From CAIWXH01 sp964555675 (GTDB lineage: Bacteria > Chloroflexota > Chloroflexia > Chloroflexales > Chloroflexaceae), in assembly GCA_964555675.1 (NCBI GenBank), contig CAZKTU010000247.1, forward strand, positions 1 through 9,685: 9,685 nt of DNA. Direction: 5' to 3'. The notes below the pieces were generated by a model. It was not told the origin of the DNA. It saw nothing but the letters and a program-made list of their open reading frames with translations, and searched no databases. Shown in pieces: positions 1 to 5,525 of the stretch (positions within the stretch are counted from its first letter, which is position 1; each line of letters opens with the position of its first letter). The position numbers were made by a program, and so were the translations under genes.

Positions 1-382
1 GGGCGCCCACGCCGGCCAGGAACTTGCGCTCGGCCTCGGGGATGCCCAGCTTCTCGAAGGTGTTCTTGATCTCCTGGGGCACCGCGTCCCAGTCGGTCTG
101 GGGCTTCTCGCCGGCCCGCACGAAGTAGTGGATCTTGTCATAGTCGAGATCGGCCAGCTCGGCGTTGGCCCACATGCCCACCAGGGGCACCGGCTTCTTG
201 TAGAAGATCTCGAGGGCCTTCAGACGCCGCTTGAGCATCCACTCGGGCTCGCCCTTCATGCCCGACAGCTCGCGCACCACCCGCTCGTTCAGGCCCTTGG
301 GCGCCTTGAACAGGTAGTTCTCTTCGTTACGAAAGCCGTACTTCGAATAGTCAAACTGGAGATTGGTAGCTTCTGCGACCAT
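1..382 (-). CDS. sufB: SufB, Fe-S cluster assembly scaffold (N-terminal part only)
   Basis: SufB is the scaffold subunit of the SufB-SufC-SufD complex, on which Fe-S clusters are built in the cytoplasm from sulfur passed on by SufS/SufU. The window holds about 127 N-terminal residues and the frame runs off position 1. The family is usually about 470 residues, so the C-terminal beta-helix and active-site residues are not visible. The visible part has typical SufB N-terminal wording: an FDYSKYGF start, then an NERVVRELSG stretch, an EPEWMLKRRLKALEIF helix, and a later PQEIKNTFEKLGIPEAE segment. The ATG at 380-382 is preceded by AGGAGG (387-392) with only four bases between. It is last of the visible suf genes and follows sufU after a 69-base gap that holds a strong hairpin. 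Identification rests on neighbours and N-terminal motifs and is secure. Confidence 0.93.
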   Translation of the reverse strand, partial: MVAEATNLQFDYSKYGFRNEENYLFKAPKGLNERVVRELSGMKGEPEWMLKRRLKALEIFYKKPVPLVGMWANAELADLDYDKIHYFVRAGEKPQTDWDAVPQEIKNTFEKLGIPEAERKFLAGVGA

Positions 383-410
383 GTCGCCTCCTCATTTCAT
401 CGGTAGAACG

Positions 411-453
411 AAGGGTTCTCAAGGGAGGGCCTGGCCCTCCCTTGAACCCTCCT
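411..453. repeat. Palindromic element, copy 1, between sufU and sufB
   Basis: A long imperfect palindrome. The inner stem is 420-429 with 435-444 around a five-base loop, and the outer stem is 412-417 with 445-450 after a two-base bulge. It ends in CCTCCT, and its last two bases overlap the sufU stop codon (452-454). It aligns over its full length with the element at 5415-5456, with about 29 of 42 aligned positions identical. There is no T-run on the sufB side, so a simple intrinsic terminator is unlikely; mRNA processing or stabilisation, attenuation, or a dispersed repeat is possible. Confidence 0.7.
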
Positions 454-850
454 ACAGCTCGTCGTCCTCGTGCAGGTGCCCCACCCCATACAGGCCGGCC
501 TTGAGGGTCTTGAGCGAGAGCAGGGCGCACTTGAGCCGGCTGGGGTTCCTGCTGAGCGGGATGCCGATCAGCTCGAGCAGGTCGTCCTTGCTGAAGGCCT
601 TGGCCTGCTCGACCGGCATGCCCTTCAGCTCGTCGGTCAGCAGCGAGGCCGAGGCCTGGCTGATCGCGCAGCCCCGCCCCGTAAAGCGCACATCGGCGAT
701 CACATCGCCCTCGATCAGCAGGTCGATCCGCACCTTGTCGCCACAGAGCGGGTTCAGCTCCTCGTGCGAGATCGTCGCGCCCTCGAGCGTCCCGAAGTTG
801 TGCGGGTACTTCGCGTGCTCGAGGATCTGCTGCTGGTAGATGTCGTCCAT
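452..850 (-). CDS. sufU: SufU, zinc-dependent sulfur acceptor/transfer protein
   Basis: SufU accepts persulfide sulfur from SufS and hands it to the SufBCD scaffold; in Firmicutes it acts as a zinc protein rather than a cluster scaffold. The 132-residue product shows the expected ligands: C36 and D38 in NPLCGD, C61 in GRGCAIS and C108 in RLKCALL. The residue before the third cysteine is K107, as in SufU, where IscU has histidine. From C61 to C108 is 47 residues, against about 62 in B. subtilis SufU and about 43 in E. coli IscU as I recall them, so the SufU-specific insertion is mostly missing. The start ATG (848-850) is nine bases after the sufS stop, and AGGGA overlapping that stop supplies the ribosome site. 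The stop TAG (452-454) touches the edge of a palindromic element. Confidence 0.93.
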   Translation of the reverse strand: MDDIYQQQILEHAKYPHNFGTLEGATISHEELNPLCGDKVRIDLLIEGDVIADVRFTGRGCAISQASASLLTDELKGMPVEQAKAFSKDDLLELIGIPLSRNPSRLKCALLSLKTLKAGLYGVGHLHEDDEL

Positions 851-859
851 GGAATTTCC

Positions 860-2101
860 CTAAGCAAACAGCTTCCGGGCCTTCTCGAGGGCGGCCGCCA
901 GGCGATCCACTTCGTCGGCGAGGTTGTAGATATAGAAGCTGGCCCTGGTGGTGGCCGCGATGTCGAAGTGCCGGTGCAGCGGCTGCGTGCAGTGGTGCCC
1001 GGCCCTGACCGCGATGCCTTCGCCGTCGAGGATGGTCGCCACATCGTGCGGGTGGACTCCCTCGAGGGTGAAGCTCACGGCGGCGCCGCGGGCCTCGACG
1101 GTCGGCGGCCCATAGATCCGCAGCCCGCCCACCTCCGAGAGACGCTCGAGGGCGTAGGCCAGCAGCTCGACCTCGTGCCGATGGATGGCCTCCATGCCGA
1201 TCCCGCCGAGGAAGTCGACCGCCTCGCCCAGGGCGATCGCCTCGCCAATCGCCGGGGTGCCCGCCTCGAAGCGCGTGGGCACGTCGGCGTAGCTGCTCTC
1301 GTCGAGCTCGACCAGCTTGATCATCGAGCCGCCGCCGAGGAAGGGCGGCATGGCCTCGAGCAGTTCGCGCCTGGCCCACAAGACCCCGATCCCGGTCGGC
1401 GCGCACATCTTGTGCCCGCTGAAGGCCAGGAAGTCGCAGCCCAGCTCCTTCACGTCGACCGGCATGTGCGGCACGCTCTGGGCCCCGTCGACCAGCAGCT
1501 TCGCGCCGACGGCGTGGGCCCGCGCCGCGATCTGGGCGATCGGGTTGATCGTGCCGAGCACATTCGACTGCTGGGTCAGGGCCACCAGCTTGGTCTGCTC
1601 GGTGAGCTTGGTGTCGAGCTCTTCGAGGGCCAGGCGGCCATCGCCGTCGAGGCCCAGGTAGTCGAGCTTGGCCCCGGTGCGCTGGGCCAGCATCTGCCAG
1701 GGCACGATGTTCGAGTGGTGCTCCATCAGGCTGAGCAGGATGCGGTCGCCTGGCCGCAGGTTGGTGTCGCCCCAGCTGTAGGCCACCAGATTGATCGCCT
1801 CGGTGGTATTGCGCACGAAGACGATCTCGCGCTGGCTGCGCGCCCCGATGAAGCGCGCCACCTTGCCCCTGGCCCGCTCGTAGGCGAAGGTCGCCTCCTC
1901 GCTGAGTTTGTAGACGCCCCGGTGGACATTGGCGTTGTAGCGCCGGTAGTAGTCCTCGAGGCAGTCGATCACCACGCGCGGCTTCTGCGAAGAGGCCCCG
2001 CTGTCGAGAAAGGCCAGGCGGTGCCCATTCACCTCCTGCTGGAGGATGGGGAACTCGCGCCTGAGGGCCAGCACGTCGAATTGGGTCAGGGTAGGCGCCA
2101 T
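860..2101 (-). CDS. sufS: SufS, cysteine desulfurase (PLP-dependent, group II)
   Basis: SufS converts cysteine to alanine and keeps the sulfur as a persulfide on an active-site cysteine for transfer to SufU. The 413-residue product matches the family length. Visible landmarks are LDSGASSQKP near residue 32, the MEHHSN histidines (128-129), VDGAQSVPH with D205 that contacts the PLP ring, SGHK with K231 as the PLP lysine, FEAGTP (279-283), RAGHHC with catalytic C371, and RASFYIYN with R387 that binds the substrate carboxylate. The RAGHHC loop is the SufS-type version. The frame stays open far upstream, but the family N-terminus begins at the ATG at 2099-2101, with GAGGG about nine bases upstream. 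The preceding gap of 50 bases contains a GC hairpin just upstream of that ribosome site. Confidence 0.95.
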   Translation of the reverse strand: MAPTLTQFDVLALRREFPILQQEVNGHRLAFLDSGASSQKPRVVIDCLEDYYRRYNANVHRGVYKLSEEATFAYERARGKVARFIGARSQREIVFVRNTTEAINLVAYSWGDTNLRPGDRILLSLMEHHSNIVPWQMLAQRTGAKLDYLGLDGDGRLALEELDTKLTEQTKLVALTQQSNVLGTINPIAQIAARAHAVGAKLLVDGAQSVPHMPVDVKELGCDFLAFSGHKMCAPTGIGVLWARRELLEAMPPFLGGGSMIKLVELDESSYADVPTRFEAGTPAIGEAIALGEAVDFLGGIGMEAIHRHEVELLAYALERLSEVGGLRIYGPPTVEARGAAVSFTLEGVHPHDVATILDGEGIAVRAGHHCTQPLHRHFDIAATTRASFYIYNLADEVDRLAAALEKARKLFA

Positions 2102-2115
2102 AGAAGCATCCCTCA

Positions 2116-2137
2116 GGGGCGCGGCGGGCCGCGCCCC
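2116..2137. repeat. GC-rich hairpin between sufD and sufS
   Basis: Nine perfect base pairs (GGGGCGCGG at 2116-2124 with CCGCGCCCC at 2129-2137) around a four-base loop CGGG. It fills much of the 50-base sufD-sufS gap and ends next to the sufS ribosome site (GAGGG, about 2110-2114 on the minus strand). There is no T-run downstream. It may tune sufS translation or protect an mRNA end. It resembles the two related elements only in size and composition. Confidence 0.6.
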
Positions 2138-2151
2138 CCAAGCGTCGCCGC

Positions 2152-3357
2152 TTAGATCTTGCCCTCGATGATCGCCTCGAGCTCCTCGCGCAGGGCCTCG
2201 ACCGGGATACTGTCGAGGGCCGGGCTGAAGAAGCCCATCACGATCATGCGCTTGGCCTCGGCCTTGCTGATGCCGCGGGCCTGCATGTAGAAGATCTGCT
2301 CGTCGTCGACGTCGCCGCTGGTCGAGGCGTGGCCGCCCTTGAGCACACTGTTGGTGTCGATCTTCAGGCCGGGGATCGAGTCGTTGCGCGCCTTCGGGCT
2401 GAGGTGCAGGGCGTGCTCTTCGAGGCGCGTGCTGGTGGCCGCCGACTCGTGCTCGATCTTGATCATGCCGTCGAAGACGCTGTAGCCAGTGTCGTTGACG
2501 ACCGTCTTGAACTGCATAAAGCTCTCGGCGTTGTGGCCGACGTGGCGCAGCCAGGGGGCCGTCAGCAAGATCTGGCTGCCATTGGCGAAGGTGGCGCCGT
2601 TCCAGTTGACCCGCGAGCCGTTGCCCTTGAGCGTGGTCTCGGCCTCGATATGCTGGACCTTGGCGCCCAGGGCGATGCTGGTCCACTCGGCCGAGGCGTC
2701 GTTGTCGAGCACAAGCTTCTGGCCGCCGATATGGTAGACATTGCCGCCCCAGTGCTGCGCGCTGATGAAACGCACACTGCTGCCGGGCCCGGCGAAGACC
2801 TCGGTGATCGGGCCGGCCAGGGCCGTCGTCTCCTGGTCGGGGGAGCTGAACTCTTCGATCAGGGTCACACTGCTATTGGCCTCGGCGATCACCAGGGTGC
2901 GCGGGAAGCTGGTGCGCCCGCCCGCCGGCATGGTGTAGCGCACCCGCAGGGGCGCCTCGGTGGCCACATTCTTGGGCACGTAGAGCAGCACGCCATCCTG
3001 CCAGAGGGCGGCCCGCAGCGCGCTGAACTTATGCTCGAGCGGCGCGACGGCGCTGTCCATATGGGCCTTGATCAGCTCCTCGTGGCTGGCCAGGGCCTCG
3101 CGCAGGGGCTTGAAGACCACGCCCTTCGGGGTCGCCGCGGCGTCCCAGATCAGCTCGGCGCCGGTGGCGTCGGCCAGGATCAGGCCCTCGGCGGCCAGGC
3201 CGCTCAGGTCGGTGCGGCGCCACTCGGGGGGGCCGGCCTGGGCGAACAGGTTCCAGGCGTCGAGGCGACGCTCGGTGAGCCAGCCCGGCTCGCCGGCCTG
3301 CTGCGAACGCTCGGCGACGATCTCGCCCGTCAGATCTTTGAGAGTTACTGTTGTCAT
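2152..3357 (-). CDS. sufD: SufD, Fe-S assembly scaffold partner of SufB
   Basis: SufD pairs with SufB and SufC to form the SufBC2D cluster-assembly machine, and helps bring in iron and shape the cluster site at the SufB-SufD interface. The 401-residue product has the SufB/SufD C-terminal core: LHLSPKARNDSIPGLKI (317-333), then GGHASTSGDVDDEQIFYMQA (341-360) and a MIVMGFFSP helix (371-379). H343 sits where the functionally important interface histidine (H360 in E. coli SufD, from memory) would be. The cysteine two residues before it in E. coli is G341 here, and I find no cysteine anywhere in the protein. The ATG (3355-3357) lies two bases after the sufC stop, so translation is likely coupled. 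The N-terminal 150 residues are variable and fit the family only loosely. Confidence 0.94.
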   Translation of the reverse strand: MTTVTLKDLTGEIVAERSQQAGEPGWLTERRLDAWNLFAQAGPPEWRRTDLSGLAAEGLILADATGAELIWDAAATPKGVVFKPLREALASHEELIKAHMDSAVAPLEHKFSALRAALWQDGVLLYVPKNVATEAPLRVRYTMPAGGRTSFPRTLVIAEANSSVTLIEEFSSPDQETTALAGPITEVFAGPGSSVRFISAQHWGGNVYHIGGQKLVLDNDASAEWTSIALGAKVQHIEAETTLKGNGSRVNWNGATFANGSQILLTAPWLRHVGHNAESFMQFKTVVNDTGYSVFDGMIKIEHESAATSTRLEEHALHLSPKARNDSIPGLKIDTNSVLKGGHASTSGDVDDEQIFYMQARGISKAEAKRMIVMGFFSPALDSIPVEALREELEAIIEGKI

Positions 3358-3359
3358 TG

Positions 3360-4139
<780 letters not shown>

Positions 4140-4142
4140 GTG

Positions 4143-4148
4143 CTCCTC
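4143..4148 (-). promoter_or_regulatory. Ribosome binding site that decides the sufC start
   Basis: GAGGAG on the minus strand lies three bases before the ATG at 4137-4139. The two in-frame upstream candidates, ATG at 4155-4157 and TTG at 4161-4163, have no purine-rich site in front. The spacing is short but similar to that of sufB (four bases). Confidence 0.65.
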
Positions 4149-4182
4149 GTAAAGCATATCCAATACTGTGGGTCTGGGTTCG

Positions 4183-4195
4183 TAGCCGAATTACC
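4183..4195. promoter_or_regulatory. Candidate SufR operator, copy upstream of sufC
   Basis: TAGCCGAATTACC lies in the 82-base gap between the regulator and sufC, about 45 bases upstream of the sufC ATG. It repeats TAGCCAAATTACC at 4990-5002 with one mismatch and the same orientation, upstream of the regulator. A repeat shared by the two promoter-type gaps that flank a regulator is what an operator or shared promoter element would look like. The function is inferred; a poor -35/-10 pair (GTTTAC at 4210-4215, TAATTC at 4188-4193, both on the minus strand) overlaps it. Confidence 0.4.
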
Positions 4196-4221
4196 GTCTG
4201 CGCCGCAAAGTAAACCGTGCC

Positions 4222-4881
4222 TTACCCGTCACGCCGCACGGGCGTGAGGGGGATGTCGCCGCTGCGCACCACAAAGCGGCATGTGTGGGCGCCCTCGCGG
4301 ATGGTCGACTCGAGGGCCAGCTTCTCGCCGAGGACGAACTCGATCATCTGGCGCTCCATCGAGCAGACCTCGGGGTGATCCTGGGCGATGTCGTAGAAGG
4401 GGCAGGCGAACAGCCTGATCCCGTCGCCGGCCTCGGCCACCTCGGCGGGCACGCCGCGCAGCTCGAGCAGACGCCGCAGCTCGCCCAAACGCTCGGGCAC
4501 GTCGCTGCCGGCCATGCGGTCCGAGTACTCTTCGGCCAGGCGCCGGCTGACCCGCTCGAGCAACTGCCCGACCTTGTCAGGGCCCTCGACCGCGATCAAC
4601 TCGCGCAGCAGGCCGGTGATCAGCTTGTCGTACTGCTTTGGGAAGCGGCTGCGGGCCTCGTCGCTGAGCGTGTAGACCAGGCGCGGACGCCCGGGGCCGT
4701 AACGCTCGGCCCGCGCCGCCACCAGACCCTCGGCCTGTAGATGGACCAGATGGTCGCGCACGGCGGTGGCGCTGACGCCCAGAAGCGCGGCCAGATCTTT
4801 GACCGTGGCCTCGCCCTGGCGCTGCAGATACTGCAGAATCTGCCCCGCCGCGCTGGTTGTTGCGTAGCCGATGACAAGCAT
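4222..4881 (-). CDS. sufR: SufR-like Fe-S-sensing transcriptional repressor of the suf operon
   Basis: SufR proteins are winged-helix repressors that carry an Fe-S cluster and repress suf genes when cluster supply is adequate. The 219-residue product has an N-terminal helix-turn-helix: EATVKDLAALLGVSATAVRD (24-43), then a VHLQAEGLV wing lead-in and an RPRLVYTLSD wing (65-74). The C-terminal half has C160, C173 and C201, spacing C-X12-C-X27-C. That is the pattern I recall for actinobacterial SufR (C203, C216 and C244 in M. tuberculosis Rv1460); cyanobacterial SufR carries a fourth cysteine. The ATG (4879-4881) has GGAGG (4891-4895) nine bases upstream and a near-consensus promoter. Being first in the operon suggests autoregulation. 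A related ArsR/DeoR-type regulator without a cluster is possible, but the cysteines and suf linkage argue for SufR. Confidence 0.85.
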   Translation of the reverse strand: MLVIGYATTSAAGQILQYLQRQGEATVKDLAALLGVSATAVRDHLVHLQAEGLVAARAERYGPGRPRLVYTLSDEARSRFPKQYDKLITGLLRELIAVEGPDKVGQLLERVSRRLAEEYSDRMAGSDVPERLGELRRLLELRGVPAEVAEAGDGIRLFACPFYDIAQDHPEVCSMERQMIEFVLGEKLALESTIREGAHTCRFVVRSGDIPLTPVRRDG

Positions 4882-4904
4882 AGTAGCAATCCTCCGAACT
4901 ACTA
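4881..4904. promoter_or_regulatory. Inverted repeat over the regulator transcription start (candidate operator)
   Basis: TAGTAG (4881-4886) and CTACTA (4899-4904) form a perfect inverted repeat with a 12-base spacer. The spacer contains the GGAGG ribosome site, and the end of one arm is the A of the start codon. The transcript should start near 4900-4902, inside one arm, so an RNA hairpin would be incomplete and a protein-binding DNA site looks more likely. The function is inferred. Confidence 0.4.
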
Positions 4905-4907
4905 CAG

Positions 4908-4936
4908 AGTCTACCAGCGTTCCAGATTTTTGTCAA
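4908..4936 (-). promoter_or_regulatory. Sigma-70-type promoter of the sufR-sufCDSUB operon
   Basis: On the minus strand TTGACA (4931-4936, perfect -35) is separated by 17 bases from TAGACT (4908-4913, -10). The start point should be about 4900-4902, giving a leader of some 20 bases with GGAGG in it. The region just upstream of the -35 is A+T-rich (4937-4963), fitting an UP element in an otherwise GC-rich sequence. This is the best promoter in the window. Confidence 0.8.
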
Positions 4937-4962
4937 TAAAATCGGAAAATACTTGTTTTATT
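4935..4962. repeat. Inverted repeat AATAAAA / TTTTATT next to the regulator -35 box
   Basis: AATAAAA at 4935-4941 and TTTTATT at 4956-4962 are perfect inverted repeats with a 14-base spacer. They overlap the edge of the -35 box. They may be an operator, or simply the A/T tracts of an UP element; the sequence alone does not decide. Confidence 0.3.
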
Positions 4963-4989
4963 ATCGCCCCCCAGTGAGCGCGCTGATCC

Positions 4990-5002
4990 TAGCCAAATTA
5001 CC
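4990..5002. promoter_or_regulatory. Candidate SufR operator, copy in the divergent promoter region
   Basis: TAGCCAAATTACC matches TAGCCGAATTACC at 4183-4195 in 12 of 13 positions. This copy lies between the regulator and the divergent DUF4177-like gene and overlaps the left arm of a palindrome (4995-5010). The function is inferred from repetition and placement. Confidence 0.4.
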
Positions 5003-5010
5003 TGTAATTT
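4995..5010. promoter_or_regulatory. 16-bp palindrome AAATTAC-CT-GTAATTT (candidate operator)
   Basis: Perfect 7-bp arms (4995-5001 and 5004-5010) with a 2-base centre. It lies between the two divergent promoters, close to where a -35 box for the plus-strand gene would be. Such short symmetric A+T-rich sites are typical for dimeric winged-helix repressors. The likely partner is the adjacent SufR-like protein, which is an inference. Confidence 0.45.
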
Positions 5011-5024
5011 TGTAATCAACAGCG

Positions 5025-5033
5025 TGCTACACT
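5025..5033 (+). promoter_or_regulatory. Candidate extended -10 promoter of the DUF4177-like gene
   Basis: TGCTACACT has the TGn extension and four of six -10 consensus bases. It predicts a start near 5040 and a leader of about 26 bases that contains AAGGAG (5053-5058), seven bases before the ATG. No good -35 is seen at 16-18 bases; TAATTT lies at 5005-5010. The same TGCTACA core occurs in the proposed promoter at 6800-6808. Confidence 0.4.
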
Positions 5034-5065
5034 TACCCCAGGCAGATCAGACAAGGAGACACACC

Positions 5066-5389
5066 ATGAGCACGAAGTGGGAGTATAAGGTCGTCTTCGT
5101 CGAGGGCTGGGAGCGCATTTCGGTCGAGGGCCACGAGACCCGCCCCGAGGAGGGCGAGCGCAACAGCGCCTTCGGGCGCCGGGTGCTCAACGGCCTCGGC
5201 GCCGAGGGCTGGGAGCTGACGGGCATCCAGCACACCATGCCGGGCCGCAGCTACATGCTCTTCAAGCGCCCCCTGGCCGAGGGCGCCGAGCCCGACCTCT
5301 CGGTCGTACGCCGCGAGCGCCCCGCCCAGCCCGAGGGCCAGCCCGCCCCCGCGGACGACGCCGGCGGGGCGCAGGTCGTCTCGGTGTAA
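5066..5389 (+). CDS. DUF4177-like small protein
   Basis: A 107-residue soluble protein, the only plus-strand gene. The N-terminal 70 residues look like the DUF4177 family: KWEYKVVFVE (4-13), LNGLGAEGWELTGI (41-54) and YMLFKRPL (63-70), a small fold of unknown function found in many bacteria. The tail (71-107) is rich in Pro, Ala, Glu and Gln and is probably disordered. The ATG at 5066 is chosen because AAGGAG (5053-5058) sits seven bases before it; an open frame extends upstream but lacks such a site. There is no signal peptide or membrane helix. It is divergent from the suf regulator and shares its 184-base promoter region, so the same repressor may control it. The biochemical function is unknown. 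Confidence 0.85.
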   Translation: MSTKWEYKVVFVEGWERISVEGHETRPEEGERNSAFGRRVLNGLGAEGWELTGIQHTMPGRSYMLFKRPLAEGAEPDLSVVRRERPAQPEGQPAPADDAGGAQVVSV

Positions 5390-5414
5390 GACTCCGTCCA
5401 ACCATGTTTGACGG

Positions 5415-5456
5415 AAAGGTTTTTGCGGGGAGGCCGGGCCTCCCCGCGCCCCTCCT
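5415..5456. repeat. Palindromic element, copy 2, downstream of the DUF4177-like gene
   Basis: The stem is 5425-5433 paired with 5439-5447 around a CCGGG centre, preceded by AAAGGTTTTT and ending in CCCCTCCT. It aligns with the element at 411-453. Where bases differ inside the stem they change in pairs, as expected for a conserved hairpin. It lies in the convergent gap, 25 bases after the DUF4177-like stop codon. Confidence 0.7.
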
Positions 5457-5460
5457 GAAC

Positions 5461-5501
5461 AGGAAGAGGCGCCCCCAGTGGGGGCGCCTCTTCCTTGTTA
5501 T
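5461..5501 (+). terminator. Strong hairpin, probable terminator between convergent genes
   Basis: A perfect 16-bp stem (5461-5476 with 5480-5495) closed by the three-base loop AGT. On the plus strand it is followed by the T-containing TTGTTAT and a further T-rich stretch to about 5513, a weak U-tract. It therefore fits best as terminator of the plus-strand gene at 5066-5389. It could also help stop minus-strand transcription arriving from the Clp-like gene that ends at 5526, but no T-run follows it in that direction. Confidence 0.65.
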
Positions 5502-5525
5502 GTCACCTTGTTATGGCAGGGGGGA

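Noticed and set aside
411..453. Intrinsic terminator ending the operon after sufU
   Set aside because: No T-run follows on the transcribed side, and sufB, a necessary partner, starts directly after with a strong ribosome site.
351..2141. 596-codon minus-strand frame covering sufS and sufU in another frame
   Set aside because: It overlaps two clearly identified genes with intact motifs; its product is Arg/Pro/Gly-rich and looks like out-of-frame translation.
470..2155. Long open frame on the plus strand opposite sufS/sufU (561 codons), and similar ones at 2329-3363, 3351-4247, 5478-6800 and 7586-8899
   Set aside because: They mirror real genes on the other strand. In GC-rich DNA the antisense frame rarely meets stops. 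Their products are rich in Gly, Arg, Leu, His and Gln repeats, show no recognisable motif and have no suitable ribosome sites.
2102..2686. N-terminal extension of SufS by about 195 codons into sufD
   Set aside because: The frame is open, but the extra residues are out-of-frame sufD sequence. SufS homologues begin near the ATG at 2099-2101, which has a ribosome site.
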